Assembly: GCF_047824785.1 (NCBI RefSeq)
Contig: NZ_CP181167.1
Span: 3,286,001 to 3,350,000, forward strand
Length of the DNA stretch: 64,000 bases
Source: Nitrobacter sp039808345
GTDB taxonomy: Bacteria > Pseudomonadota > Alphaproteobacteria > Rhizobiales > Xanthobacteraceae
Direction: 5' to 3'
In this document: one piece after another, positions 52,934-60,681 of the stretch
How positions within the stretch are numbered: the stretch's first letter is position 1
Layout of the letters: each line of letters begins with the position of its first letter
Position numbers and translations under genes: made by a program
The notes under the pieces: model-generated
What the model saw: only the letters and a program-made list of their open reading frames with translations
Databases searched by the model: none
What the model was told of the DNA's origin: nothing

Positions 52934-53149
52934 AGTGAAGATCGCGCCGGCCCAACAGCAGATGCCTGTGGGTCGGCGCCAATCTGCCGTCATGCCCGGC
53001 GGCGGAATAGAAGGACGGTCGGCAGTTGTCGGGTAGAATCCCCTCGTCACCCTGTTCAATCATCGCATGACCAATCATCGCGTGACGGCAGCTAACGATA
53101 CCGCACCAAAGGATCCCGCCGGTCGATCGGAGCACGGATCCTCACAATT

Positions 53150-53255
53150 CTCTAGAGTCTTTCACTGCTTCACGGAAACGGTGAAAGACTCCATTTTCTT
53201 TTTTGACGCGTTTTCTTTATGCGAATCGGATTCGGCTTCGCTCGAAAACCGTGAT
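53150..53255. repeat. Dispersed palindromic intergenic repeat
   Basis: The stem 'agagtctttcac-tgcttcacggaaacg-gtgaaagactcc' is followed by 'gacgcgttttctttatgcgaatcggattcggcttcgctcgaaaacc', the family's second block. It may terminate porin transcription. Confidence 0.7.
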
Positions 53256-53342
53256 GTGATGCGTGCTCGACTCAATAAGCTGCGGTCTTGAAGCCGATAG
53301 TCCTGCCATGTCGCCGCCTGCGAACGCAAGATCGTGATCTAA

Positions 53343-53485
53343 GAGCCTGTTTGAGAAAGGCACGACAGCCTGATTGGAGATGGCGCCGTCGCAGGACGGC
53401 GGCTCATTCTCTGCGAATTTTGGCGCAGCCAGCGCTTCGCCGCCACATCGATTGATGTGCTTGGGTGAATTCTCAAACAGGCTCT
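53343..53485. mobile_element. MITE-like internal deletion derivative of an IS5-family (IS427-type) element
   Basis: 143 bp bounded by GAGCCTGTTTGAGAA and TTCTCAAACAGGCTC. The right part keeps the conserved IS end 'cgccacatcgattgatgtgcttgggtgaa'. No transposase codons remain, so it could only move in trans. Confidence 0.75.
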
Positions 53486-53642
53486 TAGCGGTTCTGGCCC
53501 GAAGAAAACCGCAGCCAGTGCCTGCCCTGGCAAACCTTCGACAATTTATTCGAACGTGCCATCGAATCCCTTACAATACCTGGACGAGAATCTTGACGCC
53601 TTATCGCAGTGGTGATGCCATCCAAGAGCGATACCCACTTCA

Positions 53643-54434
53643 TCAGTTTATGGCGATGATAACGTGTGCTGCATCGAAAATGGCGAATGCGGGCTTTCCC
53701 GGAGAGAGGCGAAGCGATTTGGCACTTTGCGCGGTAATGCTTGATGCAAGCGTCTTAGCGGCGCCGATATCGAGAACGACCTCGGCGCTTACAGCGGACG
53801 TTTCGCACCGGCTGATGATTCCACTGATGCAATTGCGGGCGGAGGTCTTCGGCGCCGCCTTACCTGTAGCAATAGCAACGAATGGCGCCTTGATCAGCAG
53901 AGTCACCGACCGGCCCGAGTATAGTCCCAACTCTTCCATGCTGGTGTGCGTGACAAGCGAATAGATCGTTGTTTGAGGCGAGACCGAAACTTCGATTTCG
54001 GCACTCAGCATATCGGACACGATATTGACGATGCTGCCGCGGATCGCGTTGCGTGCGCTGGTCTTCATAAGAAATCCTGAGACAAGATCCAGTGGAGAAA
54101 CACCGGCCTCGGCAAGCTCGGGTTCGATCGTTCGCAAGACTCGGACCATCTCCGCTTCCATTCTTCTGAACGCCTCGATGACAGAGTGACCGGTCGCCGT
54201 CAGCGTCGCTCCGCCGCCGGCGCGGCCGCCAGCGCGCCCGACGAGCAACGGCTTGCCGAAAAGATTGGCCATCGCATCGAGACCGTCCCATGCCGCTTTG
54301 TAAGTGATACCGACCGCCCGTGCCCCAGCTGAAATGCTGCCCTCACGGGCAACCGCCTCGAGCAGCCTCAACCGCTCACGCCCGACCGCGGGAACGTTCT
54401 CACCCTTCAAGGTGACCAGCGCTTCAATCGCCAT
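53643..54434 (-). CDS. modE: Molybdate-responsive regulator ModE
   Basis: A 263-residue ModE: N-terminal winged helix (RERLRLLEAVAREGSISAGARAVGITYKAAWDGLDAMANLFGKPLLVGRAGGRAGGGATLTATGH), then two Mop (molybdopterin-binding/TOBE) domains. These are near residues 125-195 (KTSARNAIRGSIVNIVSDMLSAEIEVSVSPQTTIYSLVTHTSMEELGLYSGRSVTLLIKAPFV) and 198-263 (KTSARNCISGIISRCETSAVSAEVVLDIG). With molybdate bound, ModE dimers bind Mo-boxes to repress uptake genes or activate others. An 18-bp AT palindrome lies 16 bp before its start codon. Confidence 0.93.
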   Translation of the reverse strand: MAIEALVTLKGENVPAVGRERLRLLEAVAREGSISAGARAVGITYKAAWDGLDAMANLFGKPLLVGRAGGRAGGGATLTATGHSVIEAFRRMEAEMVRVLRTIEPELAEAGVSPLDLVSGFLMKTSARNAIRGSIVNIVSDMLSAEIEVSVSPQTTIYSLVTHTSMEELGLYSGRSVTLLIKAPFVAIATGKAAPKTSARNCISGIISRCETSAVSAEVVLDIGAAKTLASSITAQSAKSLRLSPGKPAFAIFDAAHVIIAIN

Positions 54435-54449
54435 TCACGTCCACCCCGC

Positions 54450-54467
54450 GCTATATATATATATAGC
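54450..54467. promoter_or_regulatory. Candidate ModE operator at the modE promoter
   Basis: A perfect 18-bp palindrome GCTATATATATATATAGC, preceded by CGC, matches the Mo-box half-site CGCTATATA twice head to head. Its location directly before modE suggests autoregulation. Confidence 0.55.
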
Positions 54468-54599
54468 AAACGTCACACCGCAGCGGAAGCCGAATTTGGA
54501 GCGATGAAGCCGTTGCCCGACATGGCCGGAATGCACCTACGGCCAAAATATGCCGGTACCTTCAGTACGTAACTCAGTTCCATGGCAGGCGGACGCTTA

Positions 54600-54946
54600 G
54601 AGCCTGTTTGAAAATTGTGCTGAGCCGTGATTCCGATGTCGCTGCGAATATGATTCACACTGGGGATGTGGACACGCAAGCGGCGAGGCCGGACAGCCAA
54701 GATCGCCCGAAAGACCAGGCGCTACCCATCTGACCTGACGGACGAGGAATGGGAGCGGATCGCGCCGCTGATGCCGAAGCCCGGACGCAGGGGTCGGCCA
54801 CGGGAGATCGAATTTCGCGAAGTGATCAACGCGGTACGGTATCTGGTGCGCTCGGGCTGCGGCTGGCGGATGCTGCCCGTGGATTTCGGCCATTGGCGGC
54901 GGCCTCATCCGCAGAAACGCTCATCCTTGATTTCCCAAACTGGCTC
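54600..54946 (+). mobile_element. Internally deleted IS5-family (IS427-type) element with transposase fragment
   Basis: GAGCCTGTTTGAAAATT at the left and TTTCCCAAACTGGCTC at the right, flanked by the trinucleotide TTA on both sides (target duplication). From 54666 it encodes the N-terminus of an IS427-type transposase: PSDLTDEEWERIAPLMPKPG and REVINAVRYLVRSGCGWRML, then jumps to the right end. Confidence 0.82.
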
Positions 54947-55366
54947 TTAGACGTCGGACCCAGCAGACGTCGCCAACCGCGCTACGGCGGCCGCACCGAC
55001 GAATGCGCCGCCCGCAAGGCAGAAGATTTGCCGCCAGACCGGCGACGGCACGGCCTCGGCGGTCACGCCATGCACGAGCGCATATCCCGCTACGGCGGCG
55101 GGTGCGGCGAATATGAGCGCCAATGCAATCCGCAGGATCGGAGCGCGCAATATGGCAAACAGAAGGGTGAGAATGCCGAACGATGCCACGCCAGCGACAA
55201 CGCCGACGATTCCCGCGCCGAGCCAACCGGCTCCGGTGCCATAGGCGAAGCGCGTCGCCGCGAGTGCCAGCATGAACGGCAGCCTGCCGCAACCGGGGAC
55301 TGTTAAAGCAAGCGCGCAACCGCCCGCAAACGCCGACGCCGTGACCATGAAAGCACGTGCCGACAA
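54947..55366 (-). CDS. Small integral membrane protein (complete copy of the duplicated gene)
   Basis: A 139-residue protein with about four TM helices (LPFMLALAATRFAYG, GIVGVVAGVASFGILTLLFAIL, ILRIALALIFAAPAAVAGYALV, IFCLAGGAFVGAAAVA). The N-terminus has an extra hydrophobic stretch (MSARAFMVTASAFAGGCALALT). The stop codon coincides with the TTA target site of the adjacent IS remnant, so the reading frame survived the insertion. A 305-bp fragment of the same gene lies at 19412-19716. No family recognised. Confidence 0.65.
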   Translation of the reverse strand: MSARAFMVTASAFAGGCALALTVPGCGRLPFMLALAATRFAYGTGAGWLGAGIVGVVAGVASFGILTLLFAILRAPILRIALALIFAAPAAVAGYALVHGVTAEAVPSPVWRQIFCLAGGAFVGAAAVARLATSAGSDV

Positions 55367-55434
55367 CCAGTCGCCGCCTCAGCCGAAATCTCCGCGTTAA
55401 TTTGGAACACAACCGTTTCCGGAAACGGTCAGCC

Positions 55435-55896
55435 TTAGCCTTGTTGCTGCAGAAGGATCACAACAAGCAGACCGAACGCGAGAAACGGACCAAACGGCAG
55501 CGCCGTTAGCCGCGTTACCGGCCGCTTCGAAAGCTGCATGAGTCCGGCTGCCGCGAGCGCGGTGACCGAAGCGATCAGAAGCTGAATCGGTACACCAACA
55601 ACGCCGATCCAAACGGCAGAAGCTGCAAGCAACTTAACGTCGCCGAGTCCAAGCCCCTGAAATTTTCGCCACTTGAAATAGAGCCAACGCAACAGCCAGA
55701 CCATCGCGCCGATGACAACGCCATCGCAAAGCGCCGCGACCGCCGATACCAAACCGGCGAGCGCTGCAATCCGCACCACACCGGTCGCAGCAACCAGCAG
55801 ATTGAGCCAGTCGGGAATGATGCCGTCGCGCAGGTCAATCCATGCGAGCCGGACGCACGCAAGACCCAGCAGGATCAGAGATACCGTCGCAATCAT
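55435..55896 (-). CDS. Prepilin peptidase (A24A, TadV/CpaA type)
   Basis: A 153-residue, mostly hydrophobic aspartic protease that cleaves type IV or Flp prepilin leaders at the inner membrane. The two catalytic Asp motifs are visible: IDLRDGIIPDWLN near residue 20 and GLGLGDVKLL near residue 82. It lacks the N-terminal methylase domain of PilD, like TadV/CpaA. No pilin gene lies beside it in this window, so its substrate is elsewhere. The start at 55896 is the first ATG before the first TM; the SD is weak. Confidence 0.82.
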   Translation of the reverse strand: MIATVSLILLGLACVRLAWIDLRDGIIPDWLNLLVAATGVVRIAALAGLVSAVAALCDGVVIGAMVWLLRWLYFKWRKFQGLGLGDVKLLAASAVWIGVVGVPIQLLIASVTALAAAGLMQLSKRPVTRLTALPFGPFLAFGLLVVILLQQQG

Positions 55897-55963
55897 ATGG
55901 ATACGGAGCCAACGAGACCTCCCCCTGGCAACCTTTCTCGCCCAACGGATCTGGCAAACTGCG

Positions 55964-56674
55964 TTACTTCTTCTTCCCGTAACTGACGACAAAGGCGACA
56001 TTCATCTCGCTTGGCGGCGGCTCGAAAGGGGCGCTGGCGCGGACGGTTGCGAGCGCGCTGGCATCGAGCTTCGGCTGGCCGCTGCTTTCCACGACCGCCA
56101 ACGAGCCAGGCTTGATCTGCCCGCTAGGACCAAGAGTGAAGGACACCCTCGCATTGCCATGCAGACCGGCTTTGCGGCCTTCATCTGGATAGACCAGATG
56201 GGCCTGGACCTTCTTGGTCAGGCGCTTGACGTACTTGCGGAGGCGATCCGCCTCGAGATCCCGCTCGGCCTTAATGATCTGCGCCTTCTGCTGTTCGTCG
56301 GGATCTTGCACCTGTTGCACCTGCGGAGGAGGCGGTGGTTGCGGCGCGGAGACCTGCGGTTTTGGCTCCGGCGCGTCGGCGCCATCATTCTCCTGCGGCT
56401 CAGGCGGTGGCGCCTGTTGCGGTGGCGGCGGTGGCGGCGTCTGTTGCGGCGGCGGCGGTTGTTGCTCCGGCGGCGGCTGGTCAGGCGGTGCTTGCGCCAC
56501 TTTTTCCTGAACCTGCGTATCGGAGATCTCGCCCTCCAACTCCACGACGAGCACCTCGGAGTCGTCGGGCGGCGGCGTCAAATTGTTCACGATAAACGGC
56601 AGCGCCACCGCCGAATGCAGCGCCAGCGAAGCCGCCATGCCGTGCCAGATCGTGAACTTCAGCGCACTGTTCAT
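55964..56674 (-). CDS. tonB: TonB-family energy transducer
   Basis: A 236-residue protein with an N-terminal TM anchor (MNSALKFTIWHGMAASLALHSAVALPFIV), a very Pro/Gln-rich periplasm-spanning linker (residues about 60-120), a coiled, charged segment (ERDLEADRLRKYVKRLTKKVQAHLVYPDEGRKAGLHGNARVSFTLG) and the C-terminal TonB domain ending PFEPPPSEMNVAFVVSYGKKK. It couples proton-motive force, through ExbB/ExbD (not in the window), to outer-membrane receptors. Confidence 0.88.
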   Translation of the reverse strand: MNSALKFTIWHGMAASLALHSAVALPFIVNNLTPPPDDSEVLVVELEGEISDTQVQEKVAQAPPDQPPPEQQPPPPQQTPPPPPPQQAPPPEPQENDGADAPEPKPQVSAPQPPPPPQVQQVQDPDEQQKAQIIKAERDLEADRLRKYVKRLTKKVQAHLVYPDEGRKAGLHGNARVSFTLGPSGQIKPGSLAVVESSGQPKLDASALATVRASAPFEPPPSEMNVAFVVSYGKKK

Positions 56675-56828
56675 GATCTCTCTCGCGGCGCACGATGAGG
56701 AACGCTCCCATGACCTTCGCTGATCATGTCACTTTGCCGCGTTCTGGGTCTGCACCGCGACCTGAGGTGGTGCCGGTTTCTGAGACAGGGGCATAAGGTG
56801 GATCGCCCGATGAAAAGGACGATCCGGT

Positions 56829-57110
56829 ATGAAGACACGCAGACGATTTACGGCTGAGTTCAAGGCCAAGGTTGCGCTTGAGGCGATCCGTGGCGAGCGG
56901 ACGATTTCGGAACTGGCGACAAAGCACCAGCTTCATCCGAACCAGATTACGCAGTGGAAACGGCAGGCCATCGAGAACCTGGCCAAGACGTTCGACGACA
57001 AGGCTGCTGATGCGCAGGTCGGCCGGGAAGCCGAGGTGACCAAGCTGCACGCCAAGATTGGCCAGCTTGTCGTTGAGCGGGATTTTTTGGCCAAGGCCTT
57101 CGATCGCTGA
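56829..57110 (+). CDS. IS3-family transposase OrfA
   Basis: 93 residues: HTH (KTRRRFTAEFKAKVALEAIRGERTISELATKHQLHPNQITQWKRQAIENL) followed by a leucine-zipper-like helix (KLHAKIGQLVVERDFLAKAF). The orfB start lies 18 bp downstream. A fused OrfAB would require frameshifting near the 3' end. Confidence 0.9.
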   Translation: MKTRRRFTAEFKAKVALEAIRGERTISELATKHQLHPNQITQWKRQAIENLAKTFDDKAADAQVGREAEVTKLHAKIGQLVVERDFLAKAFDR

Positions 57111-57127
57111 GCCTGGATCGGAGGAGA

Positions 57128-57964
57128 ATGATGATTGACCCCGATCACAACCGGCTCTCGATCCGCCGCCAGTGCGAACTGGTCTCGATCTCGCGGGCGT
57201 CGTTCTACCGACAGCCCGCCGGCGAGACGCCCGAGAACCTCGAACTGATGCGCACCATCGACGAGGCCTTCATGGAGACGCCCTGGTATGGCTCCCGGCA
57301 GATGGCCCGGCATCTGCGGCGTCAGGGCTGGTGCGTGGGTCGCAAGCGGGTCCGGCGGCTGATGCGCAAGATCGGTCTGTCGCCGATCTACCAGGCGCCG
57401 AGAACCAGCGAGCCGCATCCGCAGCATCGCATCTATCCCTACCTGCTGCGGCACCTGGCGATCGAGCGGCCGGATCACGTTTGGTGTGCCGATGTGACCT
57501 ATATCCCGATGCGGCGCGGCTTCCTTTACCTCGTGGCCATCATGGACTGGTTCAGCCGCAAGGTCCTGGCCTGGCGGTTGTCGAACACGATGGATGCCGA
57601 CTTCTGTGTTGCCGCTCTCGAAGAGGCGATCGCCTGCCATGGCAGGCCCGACATCTTCAACACCGACCAAGGCTCGCAGTTCACTAGCTTCGCCTTCACG
57701 ACGACGCTGAAGGATGCCGGCATCCGCATCTCCATGGACGGGCGCGGCCGCTGGATGGACAACGTCTTCATCGAACGACTGTGGCGCAGCCTCAAATATG
57801 AGTGCGTCTTCCTCAGCACATTCGAAACGGGAAGCCAAGCCCGCTGCGGCATCGGCTCCTGGATAGACTATTACAACCGGCGACGCCCGCACTCGACCTT
57901 CGCCGGCAGGACGCCCGACGAAGTCCATGCTATGGCGGAAATGACGGAGCAATTGGCGGCGTAG
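57128..57964 (+). CDS. IS3-family transposase OrfB (DDE integrase)
   Basis: 278 residues. Retroviral-type integrase core with DDE residues in VWCADVTYIPM, IFNTDQGSQFTS and FIERLWRSLKYECVFL, preceded by HTH_21-like QCELVSISRASFYRQPAGE. The C-terminal WIDYYNRRRPHSTFAGRTPDEV is characteristic. Full length and without stops. Confidence 0.92.
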   Translation: MMIDPDHNRLSIRRQCELVSISRASFYRQPAGETPENLELMRTIDEAFMETPWYGSRQMARHLRRQGWCVGRKRVRRLMRKIGLSPIYQAPRTSEPHPQHRIYPYLLRHLAIERPDHVWCADVTYIPMRRGFLYLVAIMDWFSRKVLAWRLSNTMDADFCVAALEEAIACHGRPDIFNTDQGSQFTSFAFTTTLKDAGIRISMDGRGRWMDNVFIERLWRSLKYECVFLSTFETGSQARCGIGSWIDYYNRRRPHSTFAGRTPDEVHAMAEMTEQLAA

Positions 57965-58025
57965 AAACGAACCCGATCCACCTTAGCCAGGCCGCCAAAC
58001 TGTCTCACCAAGCGGGTCCACCTCA

Positions 58026-58345
58026 GACCGAAAGAGCCCATATGTACGTTTTCAACGATCAAACGGCAGCATTCGAATTTCAGAAGGAAAAGGCCGGCCG
58101 TTGTTGTTCATGGCTCGAACTTGACGGTCCAGCATTGAACCTCCACCGCAATCTCACCGCTTCGTTACCAATCCCCCGAAGAAGAGGAGCTTAAGACCAT
58201 CGGCCTACGGCGGATGAAAACTTCTCTGCCATATTGAAGCATATATATGTTTCAATATGAAGTCTGCGTGCTTGTTCCTGTAGCATTACGACTTTCGGCT
58301 CAACTCTTCCCCTTCGTCTTTTTAAGCCATCGATACGAGGTGACA
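58026..58345. other. Region between the IS3 element and the ParB-methylase remnant
   Basis: Contains a 50-codon open frame from the ATG at 58042 (MYVFNDQTAAFEFQKEKAGR...) that could be a small gene, but there is no clear SD. It also holds the palindrome at 58230-58259. No other gene seen. Confidence 0.4.
58230..58259. promoter_or_regulatory. Long AT-rich palindrome, possible operator
   Basis: CATATTGAA, 12 bp, TTCAATATG; the inner 12 bp are themselves nearly symmetric, so the 30-bp site has a single mismatched pair. It lies about 90 bp before the methylase remnant. It may be a regulator site or a transcription-terminating hairpin. Confidence 0.5.
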
Positions 58346-58905
58346 ATGTGCTTGCATCAAATATCCGAAACGGCGACGGCTAAGCTGCGACCACCCAAAA
58401 ACAATGCTCGCGTCCACTCCAAGAAGCAGATCGACTAAATCGTAAGCAGCATTCGGCACTTCGGATGGACCTACCCAATTATTGTCGACGAACGCGGAGC
58501 CATATTGTGCGGCGTCGGTCGGTGGCTCGCCGCACAGAAAATGGCGCTGTCAAAGGCCCCGATGATGGTGCTGAGTCATCTCAACGACATCGAAAAAGAC
58601 ACATTGGTTATCACAGACAACAAACTCGCCGCGAATTCCGCTTGGGATCGCAAGATTTTGGCTACCGAGCTAGCCAAGTTAAACGTAGAACTGCCGACGC
58701 TCAATCTCTCCCTCGAGATGACCGGCTTTGACGCTGCCGAAGTCGATTCGCTCCTGAACCTTCATATCGATCCGGAGCAAGATTCGGTCGATACCGTGCC
58801 GAGGCTGCAAAAACATCCGATCAGTCAGAACGGAGACGTCTGGAGACTGCACGATCACTCGATTGCATGCGACGACGCCTACAGCGAGATGGCCCTTCGA
58901 AGACT
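58346..58905 (+). pseudogene. ParB-domain DNA methyltransferase remnant
   Basis: From an ATG with GAGG upstream the frame reads LRPPKNNARVHSKKQID, then a TAA at 58436, then continues in the same frame: IVSSIRHFGWTYPIIVDERG, CGVGRWLAAQKMAL, DTLVITDNKLAANSAWD. This is the ParB/sulfiredoxin-like domain that precedes a site-specific DNA methylase in many phage- and island-borne genes. After GDVWRLHDHSIACDDAYSEM the methylase catalytic part is missing, cut by the IS630-type element. Double inactivation: nonsense codon and truncation. Confidence 0.78.
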
Positions 58906-59945
58906 AATATCAAGACTCGCTGATCAAAACCGGTAAGCCCAATCACGCATTCCGATGCACATAATGCGCCAAGGTTGATCGATTAGCCTGTTCCAGGCGA
59001 AGCAGCAGTGATCGACGATATCTTCGTAGGACTTGAACACGCGGTTCGATAGCCAGTTGTCGCGTATGAACTGCCAGAGGTTTTCCTGCGGATTAAGTTC
59101 CGGGCATTTCGCTGGCAGCGGCAGGATCGTGATGTTGGATGGAACGATCAACCGGCTCGACAGGTGCCAGCCGGCCTGGTCGAGCAGCAGAATGACATGC
59201 TTGCTTGGCGCGACCTCGGTCGCGATTTCGGCCAGATGCAAGTTCATCGCCTCGGTGTTGCATGCGGGCAGGACGAGGGCGGCGCCCTTGCCGTCCTTCG
59301 GGCAGATCGTACCGAAGATGTAAGTGGAAGCGGTTCGCTGGTCGCGTGGCGCCGAAGGCCGCGTTCCGCGCAGCGCCCGGCGACGCGTGATCTTGTTCTT
59401 CTGGTCGATGCGCGCCTCGTCGCCAAACCATATTTCTGTATCGGCTGGATCGACGCTCTTGTCCTTGGCAATTTCTGCCACTCGGGCGGGGAAAGTTTTT
59501 TAAAATTCTCGATCGCGCCCTTGGCTTGCGCATGATGACGCGGACGAGCGGAGAGTTTGCGATAGCCCATGCCTCGCAGCTCCCGGCTCAGAGTCTGCTT
59601 GGAGACGGTGATCATGAACTCCTCATACAGCCACTGGCAGAGATCGATGATGCGCCAACGGACAACGCCGTGAATGGCAGGGATCGGCCCGCTTTCGATC
59701 ACAGCAGCCAACGCCTGACGATGCTCGTCCGCGAGCCGAGACGGCTGACCGGGCGCCTTGCGATCAAAAAGCCCGTCCGGGCCGAGGGCGTTGAACTTCA
59801 TCACCCAATCGCGAACAATTTGCACGCCAACTCCGCCGATCCTGGCTGCTTCCGTCCGCGTCGCACCGTCGTAGATTGCGGCCAGAGCCAGAAGTCGCCG
59901 CGCCTGCGGCCCGTCTTTCAACCGCCTGGCAGCGGACCGTGTCGT
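58906..59945 (-). mobile_element. IS630-family element
   Basis: Encloses the transposase described below and interrupts the methylase gene. The exact ends are not resolved; I could not see convincing terminal repeats. Confidence 0.6.
58924..59921 (-). CDS. IS630-family transposase, two frames joined by a probable -1 frameshift
   Basis: The first frame (from 59921) holds the HTH part: DGATRTEAARIGGVGVQIVRDWVMKFNALGPDGLFDRKAPG and FMITVSKQTLSRELRGMGYRKLSARP. The second frame holds the DDE part: TEIWFGDEARIDQKNK, VILLLDQAGWH and LPAKCPELNPQENLWQFIRDN. They switch at a run of six A (plus-strand T 59496-59501), where slipping back one base restores KTFPARVAEIAKDK. Such A6 sites are used for programmed frameshifting in several IS families; a plain frameshift mutation is the alternative. 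Confidence 0.7.
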
Positions 59946-60059
59946 CTATGCGTTGAAATCAGCTCGCAGTGGCAGGGGCGACATGGCGAACCTCCCTCGT
60001 TCGCCATCTTGAATCAGCCCGCCGCTGATTCGAAAAGCCATACAGAGTCACGCTCTCCG

Positions 60060-60579
60060 AGATTTGGTATTAGCCAGCGTATCCGCAAGCGGATCGAGGA
60101 AGCCTTCGGCTGGGTCAAGACGGTCGCCGGACAAGAGAAGACCAAATATCGAGGGCGCGAGCGCGTCGGCTGGGCCTTCGCCTTCGCGGTCACCGCCTAC
60201 AGTCTGACGCGGCTGCGGAATCTCATGGCGGCGCCCGTATGAGAGCGTCGATGAACTGCAAACTCGTCGGTCGTTGGCGGATCGTCGAGGCCGACATCTG
60301 GGATCGCCAGTATCTCGACCTCTGCGGCCTGGCGACGCTCATCATTCGAGCGAACGGGCACGGCGAAATCGCTTTCGGCGCGCTGCAAGCCGGGCTGGAC
60401 GTCGAATATAGCCGAGCTTCAGTCGGATTCACCTGGAAAGGCTTCGACGAAATGGACGAAGTCTCCGGCGACGGATCAGCCGAATTACTCGACGACGGCT
60501 CGATCGAGATTGAATTTGCCTATCACAACGGTAACGAAGCCGTTCTCAAAGCCAAGCGGGATACTTCTTCAACAGCCTG
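60060..60579 (+). mobile_element. IS5-family element remnant (right part, same family as 18112)
   Basis: Keeps the transposase C-terminus (QRIRKRIEEAFGWVKTVAGQ..LMAAPV, 60060-60242), an intact passenger ORF and the right inverted repeat ACTTCTTCAACAGCCTG (60563-60579). The left part is lost. Confidence 0.82.
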
Positions 60580-60583
60580 CTAG
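60239..60583 (+). CDS. IS-borne passenger protein, uncharacterised
   Basis: A 114-residue protein whose ATG overlaps the transposase stop (ATGA) and whose last codons run through the terminal inverted repeat. Sequence: LVGRWRIVEADIWDRQYLDL, TLIIRANGHGEIAFGALQAGLDVEY, FTWKGFDEMDEVSGDGSAEL and IEFAYHNGNEAVLKAKRD, an all-beta-looking small domain. The 18-kb copy of the element retains only the equivalent of the last 30 residues (GSIQITFAHHNGNQAIPKAR). It is probably not needed for transposition; function unknown. Confidence 0.6.
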   Translation: MRASMNCKLVGRWRIVEADIWDRQYLDLCGLATLIIRANGHGEIAFGALQAGLDVEYSRASVGFTWKGFDEMDEVSGDGSAELLDDGSIEIEFAYHNGNEAVLKAKRDTSSTAC

Positions 60584-60681
60584 CAGTCAAAACACGCTGT
60601 TTCCCCTGATACGCCTGCATCTACGGTAGGAAAAACAAAGTTGTTGATGATTAGGTTTCCGATTGACTTCGCACTAATTTA

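Larger units (their letters stand above)
52934..53642. other. Intergenic region between porin and modE
   Basis: About 700 bp holding a dispersed repeat (53150-53250) and an IS-derived MITE-like element (53343-53485). No gene recognised. Confidence 0.6.
56763..58025 (+). mobile_element. IS3-family insertion sequence, apparently complete
   Basis: Terminal repeats TGAGGTGG..GAGACAG..AGGTGGATCG (left, from 56763) and their reverse complement ending CCACCTCA at 58025. GACC is present on both sides, a 4-bp target duplication. Length 1263 bp, with orfA and orfB intact. It looks like the most recent insertion in this stretch. Confidence 0.88.
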
